A program made the position numbers and the translations under genes. The notes under the pieces are model-generated. The model searched no databases. It saw only the letters and a program-made list of their open reading frames with translations, and was not told the origin of the DNA. A stretch of DNA of 40,750 nt from JBBQVO01 sp038211505 (lineage in GTDB: Bacteria; Chloroflexota; Dehalococcoidia; DSTF01; JACRBR01): the NCBI GenBank assembly GCA_038211505.1, contig JBBQVO010000006.1, positions 1-40,750 of the forward strand, read 5' to 3'. This document shows, piece by piece, positions 16,421 to 23,714 of the stretch. Every line of letters starts with the position of its first letter. Within the stretch, counting starts at the first letter, position 1.

Positions 16421-16765
16421 ATGCAGAGAACGAACACGAGGCCGATGCGGACGAGCACGTCGCGGAGCATCAGTGATGTCGAGACGTGGCTGGCGAACAG
16501 CCTGGCGACACTGCTGGCAGGGGCGGCAATCGCGGCGGGTGTGATCGGGCTGCTGGTGGCATTCGGGTACGTCAACGGCGCCAACAGTATCAACCACTTC
16601 AATGACGGCATGATCTGGCTCGTGATGGGTCTGGTTCTCGGTCTGGGCGCCAACGTCTTCCGCCGCGAGCATCACGTCGTCGAGAGCCCGGAGATGATGG
16701 CGCCGCCGCCGCGCGACACGATGATCGACGATCGCCCGGTCGATCGGCCGATGCGCCGCCAATAG
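16421..16765 (+). CDS. Small two-helix membrane protein, unknown
   Basis: A 114-residue protein with a basic N-terminus (MQRTNTRPMRTSTSR), two hydrophobic helices (LATLLAGAAIAAGVIGLLVA and GMIWLVMGLVLGLGANVF) joined by a short loop with an NGANSINHF segment, and a hydrophilic tail ending RPVDRPMRRQ. I recognise no family. GAGG lies six bases before ATG 16421; ATG 16445 is a possible alternative. The upstream extension of the open frame to 16235 has no gene-like features. A hairpin terminator follows at 16794, so it is probably transcribed alone. Confidence 0.6.
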   Translation: MQRTNTRPMRTSTSRSISDVETWLANSLATLLAGAAIAAGVIGLLVAFGYVNGANSINHFNDGMIWLVMGLVLGLGANVFRREHHVVESPEMMAPPPRDTMIDDRPVDRPMRRQ

Positions 16766-16793
16766 CAATCAACACCCTTACGCCAACGATGTG

Positions 16794-16812
16794 GGCCCGC
16801 CTATGGCGGGCC
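16794..16812 (+). terminator. Hairpin terminator before the dGTPase gene
   Basis: GGCCCGCC and GGCGGGCC form a perfect 8-bp stem with a three-base loop, followed by TTCGTCGT. It separates the small membrane protein gene from the next promoter. Confidence 0.55.
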
Positions 16813-16841
16813 TTCGTCGTGCCCTGCGATCGCACGCCGCC

Positions 16842-16870
16842 TCGACGCCGCGCCACGCCTTTCGTACAAT
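16842..16870 (+). promoter_or_regulatory. Promoter giving a probably leaderless dGTPase mRNA
   Basis: TCGACG (16842-16847), a 17-base spacer and TACAAT (16865-16870). The ATG begins eight bases after the -10 box, so transcription should start at or next to the start codon; no ribosome site is visible. Confidence 0.5.
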
Positions 16871-16877
16871 CGCGCTG

Positions 16878-18002
16878 ATGCCGAATGATCGTATTGCGCG
16901 GCCGCACGAGTCGGTGCGACGGCGCCTCGAAGAGCGCGAGCAGCGCTTCGCCGCGGGCGCGATGCGCGTGGTCGAGACACGCGGGCGCGTGCGGCCGGAG
17001 CAGCCGTCGGATATGCGGACGGAGTTCCAGCGCGACCGCGATCGGATCATCCACAGCAACGCATTCCGCCGCCTCAAGCACAAGACGCAGGTATTCATCG
17101 CGCCGCCGGGCGATCACTACGTGACGCGGCTCACGCACACGCTCGAAGTCGCGCAGATCGGGCGTACGATCGCGCGAGGGCTCGATCTCAACGAAGATCT
17201 GACGGAAGCGATCGCGCTCGGTCACGATCTCGGACATACGCCGTTCGGGCATGCGGGCGAACAGGCGCTGGGCAAGCTGCTGCCGGACGGCTTCCGGCAC
17301 AACGAGCAGAGCGTGCGCATCGTCGATTTCCTCGAGCCGGGATCATCGGGCGCGCCCGGCGCCGGCCTCAACCTGACGTGGGAGGTGCGCGAGGGCATCC
17401 TCAAGCACTCGAAGCCGCAGGAGGGCATCTTTCAGGAATTGAAGGAGCGCCACTGGTCGGCCGATGAGTGGGGCGCGCCGCTGGCGTCGACGCTCGAGGG
17501 GCAGATCGTGCGGCTCGCCGACTTCGTCGCGTATCTCAATCACGACATCGTCGACGCCGTGCGCGCGGGACTGCTGCGGACGGAGGATCTGCCGCATACG
17601 GCGCGGCGCGTGCTCGGCGAGACGCACTCGCAACGCATCGACACGCTCGTCAGCGACATCGTCGATGCATCGTGGGACGGCGCGCAGACGGTGCGCACCG
17701 GCGACGCGACGATGCCGGCGATCGCGATGAGCGCCGACGTATCAGCGGCGACGGACGAGCTGCGCGGGTACTTGTTCGAGAACGTGTATCTGTGGGAAGA
17801 ACGGCTGGCCGAGGCCGATCGCGCGCGACGGCTGATCGAATTTCTCTGGGCGTACTTGATGGCGCACCCGCAAGAGTTCACGGCGTCGGCGTACACGCGG
17901 GCCGACGATCCGCTGGCGCGCCGCATCGCCGACTACATCGCCGGCATGACGGATCAGTTCGCGATCGCGGCGGCGAATCGGCTGGGGTTTGTGGAGGTGT
18001 GA
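16878..18002 (+). CDS. dgt: Deoxynucleoside triphosphate triphosphohydrolase (dGTPase-like HD protein)
   Basis: Hydrolyses dNTPs to deoxynucleoside and tripolyphosphate, tuning dNTP pools. The 374-residue protein carries the family N-terminus RTEFQRDRDRIIHSNAFRRL, the KHKTQVF strand, RLTHTLEV with His87, and the HD motif GHDLGHTPFGHAGE with His116-Asp117 binding the metal. Further family marks are FRHNEQS and the IVRLADFVAYLNHDI helix. Length fits the shorter type-2 family. ATG 16878 (MPNDRIARPHESV) is preferred over the upstream start at 16791, which falls inside a hairpin. The -10 box lies so near the ATG that the transcript is probably leaderless. Gene-level identity is firm; true dGTP preference is unproven. 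Confidence 0.9.
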   Translation: MPNDRIARPHESVRRRLEEREQRFAAGAMRVVETRGRVRPEQPSDMRTEFQRDRDRIIHSNAFRRLKHKTQVFIAPPGDHYVTRLTHTLEVAQIGRTIARGLDLNEDLTEAIALGHDLGHTPFGHAGEQALGKLLPDGFRHNEQSVRIVDFLEPGSSGAPGAGLNLTWEVREGILKHSKPQEGIFQELKERHWSADEWGAPLASTLEGQIVRLADFVAYLNHDIVDAVRAGLLRTEDLPHTARRVLGETHSQRIDTLVSDIVDASWDGAQTVRTGDATMPAIAMSADVSAATDELRGYLFENVYLWEERLAEADRARRLIEFLWAYLMAHPQEFTASAYTRADDPLARRIADYIAGMTDQFAIAAANRLGFVEV

Positions 18003-18136
18003 TGCGAGCAGCGTGCAATCGACGTTCGACCCGCTGGACGCCGGCCAACTTCCTCCAGGAGACGCACCGGGCGAGAAGTCGCCACCTGATGCTCGCCCTC
18101 GTCGCCAAAAGCTGGAGGCGCGCCCCAGCTCTCAGC

Positions 18137-19135
18137 TCAAGGCGTGGCGACTGAGTCGACGAGCGGCAGGGTGATGAGCGCGTAGGTGTCGGCCAGCGCC
18201 GCGGCGCGGGCCGGCTGATGCGCCAACCATGTCGGATCAGTCGTAAGCGCGCGGAAGGCGGCGTGGCTGGGGAAGCGGTTGAGGCGCACCTGTTCCCACG
18301 GCCGGCCATCACCGACGAGTACGCTCTCCACCTCAAAGACCGCGAGTGGGCGGATGCCGAGTGGCAACGCGCTCAAGCCGAGAGACTGTTCGTACGCGGT
18401 GATTGCGTCACGGCCCGAGAGGTCGGGCTTGCCGGGCTCAGTGCTGGCAACGCGGTCGGCGAAGTGCATCAGGTGCACCATCGTAAACGAGGAGTCCTCC
18501 GCAGTGGGCGGATATGGAAGCGACATCGTGTCCACGGGCGGAAGAGCGGGGAGGTCTTTTCGCTCTGTCACCATCACGATCGACTTCTCGACCGCGGCGT
18601 CCTTGTGCACGGAGAGCTGCTGGAAGTCTGGCCGCTCCAGCATGCTGACGAACGCATGGCGGCTGGGGTACCGGACGATGGCGATCTGGTCCCACTTCGT
18701 GTCGCTACCGATCAGCTGCTGCTCGACGTTGGAGACGAACACAGGCCGCGCACCGATCTCCAGCAGGATCGGCAGGACGTTGTAGCGGTTGTTCGCTTCA
18801 AGGCCGCTGATCGTGGCGTCGTGGCCGTCCGGATACTTGGCGAACTGGCGGAACTTGATGAAGTTCACCATGTAGAAGGGGGCGTCATGCTCCACGGTCA
18901 TCATGCGGCGAAGCTCGTCGCGGTTGAATTCACCGAATGATGGTCCTCCGTCGGCCAGGATGGCGTCTATGCGACGGCCGATGTCGTCGGTGGTGGGAGC
19001 CGTCGGGGAAGACGCAGACGGCGTTGGGCTCTTATCGCCTCCGGAGCCGCTCGAGCACGCGGCCGCCGATAAGACGGTGGCGCCAGCGGCGATGATCGTC
19101 GCGAACCTTATCCACGTCACAGAGACCCCCGACAC
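18137..19135 (-). CDS. Lipoprotein with two DUF1330-like (dimeric alpha-beta barrel) domains
   Basis: A 332-residue exported lipoprotein. The signal peptide ends in the lipobox LSAAAC, followed by a Ser/Pro/Thr linker. Two related ferredoxin-like domains follow: one with FYMVNFIKFRQFAKYPDG, WDQIAIVRYPSRHAFVSMLE and an MV-TE strand, the second with FTMVHLMHFAD, WEQVRLNRFPSHAAFRALTT and an ALITLP strand. The F-x-MVN-hhhF and RYPS-AF pattern is that of DUF1330/dimeric alpha-beta barrel proteins, so one chain would mimic the usual dimer. Export as a lipoprotein is unusual for this cytosolic family. The start may be GTG 19135 or, better supported by GGGGGT just before it, GTG 19120. Function unknown. 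Confidence 0.8.
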   Translation of the reverse strand: MSGVSVTWIRFATIIAAGATVLSAAACSSGSGGDKSPTPSASSPTAPTTDDIGRRIDAILADGGPSFGEFNRDELRRMMTVEHDAPFYMVNFIKFRQFAKYPDGHDATISGLEANNRYNVLPILLEIGARPVFVSNVEQQLIGSDTKWDQIAIVRYPSRHAFVSMLERPDFQQLSVHKDAAVEKSIVMVTERKDLPALPPVDTMSLPYPPTAEDSSFTMVHLMHFADRVASTEPGKPDLSGRDAITAYEQSLGLSALPLGIRPLAVFEVESVLVGDGRPWEQVRLNRFPSHAAFRALTTDPTWLAHQPARAAALADTYALITLPLVDSVATP

Positions 19136-19448
19136 TCAATTCAGCAAAATCGAAACCGCTGCACGGTAGCAGGCGCACTCGGCGCGGATCCAGCTTCCGG
19201 TCGTTCACGATTACCGTGCCGAGTCGGGATCGCCAAAGCAAGACCATAGACTTTTCCGCCGACTTTCGTCGCCAATGCCCAACGCGCAGTCAACCGCGAA
19301 CGGGCTCTCCTGCGGGGAGTCTTCGACGGCCACATCGGGCCGCCCCTACAAACATGTGCGCTGACCGCCGCACTGATACATCGCGGGACGGCACGAAGGA
19401 CGCAGGTGGCGCTGCGTCCTTGTGCGGTGGCCGCCAGTGGATGTTCTG
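19136..19448. other. Non-coding gap with hairpin and a dispersed 23-bp repeat
   Basis: No gene seen. It holds a 23-base motif at 19327-19349 repeated exactly at 37612-37634, and a 10-bp-stem hairpin at 19396-19421 that may end transcription of the mini-HTH genes. Confidence 0.5.
19396..19421 (-). terminator. Hairpin downstream of the mini-HTH genes
   Basis: AAGGACGCAG and CTGCGTCCTT form a perfect 10-bp stem with a six-base loop, 28 bases past the stop of the 62-residue HTH gene. There is no strong T run. Confidence 0.45.
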
Positions 19449-19637
19449 TTAGTTGACCATCGCCGCTTCTTGCGGGCGCTGGCGCTCTTCGACGACGATC
19501 TGGTGGACGCGCTGCCGCGATACTTTGAAGTGCTCCGCCAGCCGCGACTGGTTGCCCTTCGCGAGGCAATCCCGCTCGAGCAGATAGCGGACGGCGATGC
19601 GAAGCTTCATGGTGCGTTGTGGATCCCGCTTGGCCAT
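19449..19637 (-). CDS. Mini helix-turn-helix protein, copy 2
   Basis: A 62-residue protein starting MAKRDPQRTMKLRIAVRYLL and carrying QSRLAEHFKVSRQRVHQIVV, a clear helix-turn-helix, then EERQRPQEAAMVN. It is paralogous to the gene just upstream (19701-19919): shared positions include KRDPQRT-KLR-A-RY-LE, QSRLAEHF-VSRQRVHQ-VVEER. Such a short free-standing HTH with no ligand or dimerisation domain could be a small DNA-binding regulator or an accessory to a larger complex. No family name can be given. The AGGA just before ATG 19637 supports this start; the upstream extension to 19670 is not shared with its paralogue. Confidence 0.7.
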   Translation of the reverse strand: MAKRDPQRTMKLRIAVRYLLERDCLAKGNQSRLAEHFKVSRQRVHQIVVEERQRPQEAAMVN

Positions 19638-19700
19638 TCCTGGTGTCTCCGTCTCTCTCCGATGCGACATTGACGATGAATCTGCGTGCTCTCCGCTTTG

Positions 19701-19919
19701 CTACGACGCACGCACGGGCGACTGTGCGGGTACAGCCTCCCGTTGGTTCCGTTCGAGGGCGCGCCGTTCTTCGACGACGAGCTGGTGGACGCGCTGGCGC
19801 GATACGTTGAAGTGCTCGGCCAGGCGCGACTGCGAGCCCTGCGCGAGCGTCCCGTGTTCGAGCATGTAGCGGATGGCGGTGCGAAGCTTCTCGGTGCGCT
19901 GCGGATCGCGTTTGGGCAT
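19701..19919 (-). CDS. Mini helix-turn-helix protein, copy 1
   Basis: A 72-residue protein, MPKRDPQRTEKLRTAIRYML then QSRLAEHFNVSRQRVHQLVV and a basic tail RRALERNQREAVPAQSPVRAS. GGAG lies eight bases before ATG 19919. It is the upstream member of a tandem pair with the gene at 19449-19637, sixty-three bases apart and almost certainly produced by local duplication. The two HTH recognition regions are nearly identical, the tails differ. It diverges from the DinB gene at 20020, with a 100-base gap that could hold a shared operator. The family is unknown to me; DNA binding is an inference from the HTH. Confidence 0.75.
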   Translation of the reverse strand: MPKRDPQRTEKLRTAIRYMLEHGTLAQGSQSRLAEHFNVSRQRVHQLVVEERRALERNQREAVPAQSPVRAS

Positions 19920-20019
19920 TTCTGCTTCTCCGACTACCTTGACATGAGTTAGAACGAGCAATCGGCGGCGGCGTTACGCCCGCAGCGCCGCCAGTAGTTC
20001 GAGCGAAGGAGAAGCACAG

Positions 20020-20553
20020 ATGTCCGACGCGACCGCGATTAGTGAGTTACTTGACAAAATGACCAGCGAACGCGAGGCGCTGCTCACGGAAGCGGAGGCG
20101 CTTTCGGCCGACGCGGCCGACTTCGCGCCCGCCGACGGTGAGGGCGAAGCGCAGTGGACGCCGAAAGAGCAGCTGGCCCATCTCGCCGAGATGGAGACGG
20201 CCTACCGCGCCTGGGTCGAGAAGGCGCTCGCCGAGGACGCGCCCGACCTCACGGGCGTCACCGGCGAGCGGCCCGAGATCCGCATTCCGCAGGCGAAGTC
20301 GCGGACGCTGCCGGAACTGACGGCGCAGCTTCGTCAGCAGCGCGCCGTCACGATTGACCTCATCAAATCGATGACGCCGGAGCAGTTCGACCGGAAGGCG
20401 TCACAGCCGATGTTCGGCAGTCTGACGGTGATGCAGTGGCTGCGGTCGTACTACCGGCACGACCGCATGCATCGGGACCAGATGGCCGGCCGCGACCCGG
20501 CGTACAAGCCCAAGTTCGTCGGCGGAGCCGAGCCGGATCAGCGGCGGGGGTGA
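20020..20553 (+). CDS. DinB family protein
   Basis: A 177-residue four-helix-bundle protein of the DinB/YfiT superfamily, which uses a three-histidine metal site. The triad is visible as His54 in EQLAHLAEME and His147 and His151 in YYRHDRMHRDQM. GAAGGAGAAG lies upstream of ATG 20020. Members include thiol-dependent transferases and many proteins of unknown role; the sequence does not reveal the substrate. It is transcribed divergently from the mini-HTH pair. Family assignment is firm, function unknown. Confidence 0.88.
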   Translation: MSDATAISELLDKMTSEREALLTEAEALSADAADFAPADGEGEAQWTPKEQLAHLAEMETAYRAWVEKALAEDAPDLTGVTGERPEIRIPQAKSRTLPELTAQLRQQRAVTIDLIKSMTPEQFDRKASQPMFGSLTVMQWLRSYYRHDRMHRDQMAGRDPAYKPKFVGGAEPDQRRG

Positions 20554-20737
20554 TCGTGGTTCGAGGCGCCGCGAGTCGGGAGTGGCCGCGATGGTGGATT
20601 GCGGGCGATGTGAGAGGTTGGATGTTGGAGGTTGGATCGCCTGCTGCGGCGGTTGGTGGCGGTCGGCTCCGTGACTCGCAGGGCAATGCCGGTGTCATTC
20701 TGAACGCAATGACGCTGTCATTCTGAATGGTGACCGT

Positions 20738-20863
20738 GTCATTCTGAACGCAGTGAAGAATCTCTCCGATGTCACGACGGCAGCAGTGCTACGTCGAGAA
20801 TCGGATGTGAGTGAGGCCTGCTCCTCGTACTCCGGAGAGATTCTTCACTGCGTTCAGAATGAC
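20738..20863. repeat. Inverted-repeat element with perfect 31-bp arms
   Basis: Arms at 20738-20768 and 20833-20863 are exact reverse complements (starting GTCATTCTGAACGCAGTGAA), 64 bases apart. Two partial copies of the arm (GTCATTCTGAA...) stand just upstream near 20694 and 20717. This looks like a non-coding MITE/REP-type intergenic element. No gene is seen between 20554 and 21008. Confidence 0.85.
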
Positions 20864-20935
20864 AGGTGGCCTTCGGGGGCCACCATCCGGCGTCTCGATA
20901 TTGCCAGCGAATGAATCGCGAACGTTTGCGGAATT

Positions 20936-20995
20936 TTGTTCTGATTGGCTTGACAAGCGCGCACCTTTGTTCTACAGTACGTTTGTTCTGAACAG
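20936..20995 (+). promoter_or_regulatory. Promoter with three TTTGTTCT repeats
   Basis: TTGACA (20951-20956), a 17-base spacer and TACAGT (20974-20979). The octamer TTTGTTCT occurs at 20936, 20967 and 20983, before, inside and after the promoter core, and the last overlaps the palindrome TGTTCTGAACA. This is a likely operator array. Confidence 0.65.
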
Positions 20996-21008
20996 GAGGT
21001 TCGACGCC

Positions 21009-21146
21009 ATGCAGTTCGCCATCGTCATGTCACTCGTGCTCTTCATCTCCACCGCCCTGCTGCTGTACCAGTTCCTCGCCGGCAGCCTTGTTGGCGCCGA
21101 CGAAGATGCGCCGTCCTGGCCGCGCCGCACGCATCGCGCGCACTAG
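21009..21146 (+). CDS. 45-residue single-helix membrane peptide
   Basis: MQFAIVMSLVLFISTALLLY begins a hydrophobic helix followed by QFLAGSLVGADEDAPSWPRR and a short basic end. AGGAGG lies nine bases before the ATG, and a near-consensus promoter lies at 20951-20979, so expression is likely. The features fit a small regulatory or stress membrane peptide; I recognise no family. The open frame extends upstream to 20811, but that part crosses the inverted repeat and the promoter and is not coding. Confidence 0.7.
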   Translation: MQFAIVMSLVLFISTALLLYQFLAGSLVGADEDAPSWPRRTHRAH

Positions 21147-21261
21147 CGCAGCTCGCTGGCCGAAACGCCCGCAACCAACCCAACGCGTCGTTTCCTGAGA
21201 CATTGAGCCTTGCCCGCCGCCTTTCGTGCGGCAGCGAGCTTTGCGTCTCGTTCTGTCTCAT

Positions 21262-21299
21262 GAACGGTCGCCCCCACGTCCTGCCGGGAGCGACCGTTC
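21262..21299. repeat. Inverted repeat, 10-bp arms
   Basis: GAACGGTCGC (21262-21271) and GCGACCGTTC (21290-21299) could form a hairpin in the 325-base gap before the tetR-like gene. No convincing gene lies in the gap; a minus-strand frame at 21143-21346 was considered and rejected. Confidence 0.5.
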
Positions 21300-21396
21300 G
21301 CCATTTCTGCGATCTGGCTCACCAGAGGTTTGTTTGGGGTCTTCATCGCGCTTGCGCTCGGAACTCACATTTCTTGACGCCGTCCTCGACTGGCTA

Positions 21397-21458
21397 TTGA
21401 TTCTTGAGACATGGCGTCCGATACTGTGATTGAGCGAATGCTCAAAGCGATAGCTCAA
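21397..21458 (+). promoter_or_regulatory. Promoter and palindromic operator of the TetR operon
   Basis: TTGATT (21397-21402), 17 bases, GATACT (21420-21425). Directly downstream is the perfect palindrome TTGAGCGAATGCTCAA (21430-21445) and a third half-site GCTCAA at 21453-21458. A repressor bound here would block the start site, so autoregulation by the TetR protein is likely. Confidence 0.65.
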
Positions 21459-21471
21459 ACAGGATCGGGCG

Positions 21472-22080
21472 ATGTCGACGCTCACTAGCACCACTCCTCA
21501 ACGGATCATCGATGCGGCGTTCGCTCAGTTGCGGGATGCGGGGCATCGGGGGGCGACGGCTCGCGGCATCGCTGCCGCCGGGGGCTTCAATCAGGCGCTG
21601 ATCTTTTATCACTTCGGCAGCGTCGAACATCTGCTGATCGCGGCGCTCGACCAGAGCGCCGAGGCGCGGCTGGCGGCCTATCGCGACCGATTCGAAGGCG
21701 TGACGTCACTGCCAGAGCTGGCGAATGTGGCGCGCGATCTCTATCGAGAGGATGTCGGCAGCGGCCATGTGAAAGTGCTGGCGGAGCTCGTCGCGGCCGG
21801 CGCGTCGTCGCCCGAGCTCGGGCGCGCTGTCGCGGCGCGCGTCGCGCCGTGGCTGGCGTTCACGCGCGAGACGATCGAGCGGCTGCTTGCGGGCTCGCCG
21901 CTCGCCGCGCTGCTTTCGCCGGACGATGCGGCGTTCGCGCTGACGTCGCTCTATCTCGGCATGGAGTTGCTGACGAACCTCGACGGCGATGCGTCGCGTG
22001 CGGATGCGCTGTTTGAAGCCCTGATCCGCTTGGCGTCGCTGCTATCGGCGTTCATGCCGGCGGCGCAGGAGGGTGCATGA
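21472..22080 (+). CDS. TetR/AcrR family transcriptional regulator
   Basis: A 202-residue one-component repressor. The N-terminal helix-turn-helix domain reads RIIDAAFAQLRDAGHRGATA then RGIAAAGGFNQALIFYHFGS, the usual TetR layout ending in YHFGS at residue 50. The helical C-terminal ligand domain (about 55-200) names no ligand. AGGA lies eight bases before the ATG. It is the first gene of a tightly packed four-gene operon: its TGA overlaps the ATG of the DUF4166 gene. The palindrome between promoter and gene is the natural candidate for its own operator. Confidence 0.92.
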   Translation: MSTLTSTTPQRIIDAAFAQLRDAGHRGATARGIAAAGGFNQALIFYHFGSVEHLLIAALDQSAEARLAAYRDRFEGVTSLPELANVARDLYREDVGSGHVKVLAELVAAGASSPELGRAVAARVAPWLAFTRETIERLLAGSPLAALLSPDDAAFALTSLYLGMELLTNLDGDASRADALFEALIRLASLLSAFMPAAQEGA

Positions 22081-22658
22081 TGATCAGTGCTGTGTCACGC
22101 GACGCGACACCAGCCGGCGGCCTCTACGCATCTGTCACCCGCGGCCGCATCGACGATCTGCCGACGGCAGTTCGGCGCTTTCACTACAGCGATAGCGGCG
22201 TGAGGGCCGTCGGCGCATTCGATGTCAAACATGGAACCTCGCCGCTTGCTCGCGTGGTCGCGATCATGCTGCGATTGCCAGCAGAGGGGAGATCGCGCGC
22301 CGTCGTCGCCACGATCACGCGTCGCGGCGGGATCGAAGAGTGGCGGCGCTCGATCGGCGGCCGAACACTGAGGACGCAACAGCAACGCTCAGGCTCCCTG
22401 CTTGCTGAGCGCATGGGTCCGTTCGAGTTGTTGTTTCGAATCGAGATCGAGGGAGGGGCGCTGGTGTTCACGACGGAGGGTGCAGCGATCCGTTTCGCGA
22501 TGTTGCGACTTCCGCTATTGCCACTCTTCCGCCCACGTGTGTCTGCCCGTGTGACATCAGCGACTGGCAGCGGCATGGTTGTCGAGGTAGCCGTCGCGCT
22601 CCCGTTCGTTGGGACGCTGCTCTCGTACCACGGAACAATCGAGGAGGTGATGCCATGA
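22077..22658 (+). CDS. DUF4166 domain protein
   Basis: A 193-residue protein resembling DUF4166. The features are an N-terminal DLPTAVRRFHYSDSGVRAVG, a conserved GTSPLARVVAIMLRLPAEGR segment, a central WRRSIGGRTLRTQQ strand, a MGPFELLFRIEIEGGALVF strand, and the family ending LPFVGTLLSYHGTIEEV. DUF4166 is often found next to or fused with NAD-dependent sugar epimerase-like proteins, and its role is unknown. It overlaps the TetR gene by four bases (ATGA) and the next gene by four bases, so it is co-translated with both. Confidence 0.75.
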   Translation: MMISAVSRDATPAGGLYASVTRGRIDDLPTAVRRFHYSDSGVRAVGAFDVKHGTSPLARVVAIMLRLPAEGRSRAVVATITRRGGIEEWRRSIGGRTLRTQQQRSGSLLAERMGPFELLFRIEIEGGALVFTTEGAAIRFAMLRLPLLPLFRPRVSARVTSATGSGMVVEVAVALPFVGTLLSYHGTIEEVMP

Positions 22659-23206
22659 TGATCGTCTTGATACTGCTCGCCGTTCAGGCGGGGCTTGGCG
22701 CGTTCGACACGCTGTACTTTCACGAGTGGCGCGCGCGCCTGGTCGCTCGCGTGCCGACGACGACCGACGAACTACGCCTGCACGCGATCCGGGATTTCGT
22801 CTACGCCATCCTGTTCGCGACGCTGCCGATCCTCGCCTGGCGTGGCGCCTGGACGGGCGTCCTGGTCGTCCTGTTGATCGTCGAGATCGTCGTCACGATG
22901 GGTGACTTCATCGTCGAGGAGCGGGTGCGCAAACCGATGGGCGGCGTATTCCCGGGCGAGCGCGTGACGCACGCCCTGATGGGGATCGTGTATGGCGCCA
23001 TGCTGGGCTACTTCGTGCCCGTGCTGCGCGACTGGGTATCAGAGCCGACGGCGATTGCGCCCGACGGTGCGGGCATCCCGCTCGCCTTCACACTGCTGCT
23101 GCTGGCAATGGCAGCGGGCGTCTTCGTCTCAGGAGTACGCGATACATACGCGCTGCTGCAGCTGCCGCATGGAAGGTGGCCGTGGCTGAAGGAGGCGAGC
23201 GCATGA
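22655..23206 (+). CDS. Multi-pass membrane protein, operon with DUF4166
   Basis: A 183-residue integral membrane protein with about four helices: MMIVLILLAVQAGLGAFDTL, VYAILFATLPILAWRGAWTG, VLVVLLIVEIVVTMGDFIVE and a C-terminal IPLAFTLLLLAMAAGVFVSG. Charged motifs FHEWRARL, HAIRDF and EERVRKPMGGVFPGERVTHA lie between the helices. I cannot name the family with confidence; proteins of this type recur beside DUF4166. It overlaps both neighbours by four bases. Confidence 0.72.
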   Translation: MMIVLILLAVQAGLGAFDTLYFHEWRARLVARVPTTTDELRLHAIRDFVYAILFATLPILAWRGAWTGVLVVLLIVEIVVTMGDFIVEERVRKPMGGVFPGERVTHALMGIVYGAMLGYFVPVLRDWVSEPTAIAPDGAGIPLAFTLLLLAMAAGVFVSGVRDTYALLQLPHGRWPWLKEASA

Positions 23207-23634
23207 TCCGTCGACGGAGCTTGCACCGTGCGACGTTTGCGGCGGCGGCGATCTACAACGTTTGTTGGGGCATCTATTGCGTGATCGATCCGCAGTGGTT
23301 GTTTCGGTTGACGGGCGGCGCGGCTGCTGATCGCGCTGAGGTGGTGTCGGCGCTGGGGCTCGTGATCGGGTTGTACGGGGTGTTGTACTTCGAGGTCGCG
23401 CGCGATCCGGAGCGCGGCGCGATGATCGCATGCGTTGGTCTCGCGGGCAAGGTGTTGGGGCCACTGGGCGTGGCGTACACGGTGATCCAGGGCACGTGGC
23501 CGGCATCGACGTTCGTCGTCTGCGCGAGCAACGACTTCATCTGGATCGCGCCGTTCGCGCTGTATTTGTACGACGTCGCACACGTGCGGACGACGCCGAC
23601 GCGTCGTGGCGACGACGCGTTGACGACGGGTTGA
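23203..23634 (+). CDS. Small multi-pass membrane protein
   Basis: A 143-residue protein with four predicted helices (FAAAAIYNVCWGIYCVI, VVSALGLVIGLYGVLYF, GLAGKVLGPLGVAYTVI, FIWIAPFALYLYDVAHV). GGAGG is eight bases before ATG 23203, which overlaps the previous stop as ATGA, so this start is preferred over the ATG-like start at 23176. The pattern resembles small four-helix DoxX-like or YciB-like membrane proteins, but there is no diagnostic motif. It is the last gene of the tetR operon; a repeat-rich gap follows. Confidence 0.72.
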   Translation: MIRRRSLHRATFAAAAIYNVCWGIYCVIDPQWLFRLTGGAAADRAEVVSALGLVIGLYGVLYFEVARDPERGAMIACVGLAGKVLGPLGVAYTVIQGTWPASTFVVCASNDFIWIAPFALYLYDVAHVRTTPTRRGDDALTTG

Positions 23635-23714
23635 TTCTCTTCGCATCGTCTTTGCGAGTCTGGGCTCTCTTGCGATGGATGCAATCGAGTGTCGAAGCGC
23701 GGGCTCGTCGAACA

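Noticed and set aside
18002..18160. 51-codon plus-strand frame after the dGTPase gene
   Set aside because: No ribosome site and no protein-like features; it overlaps the convergent lipoprotein gene end.
21143..21346. 67-codon minus-strand frame before the TetR gene
   Set aside because: Third-position GC is much lower than in real genes here, no ribosome site, and it spans an inverted repeat.
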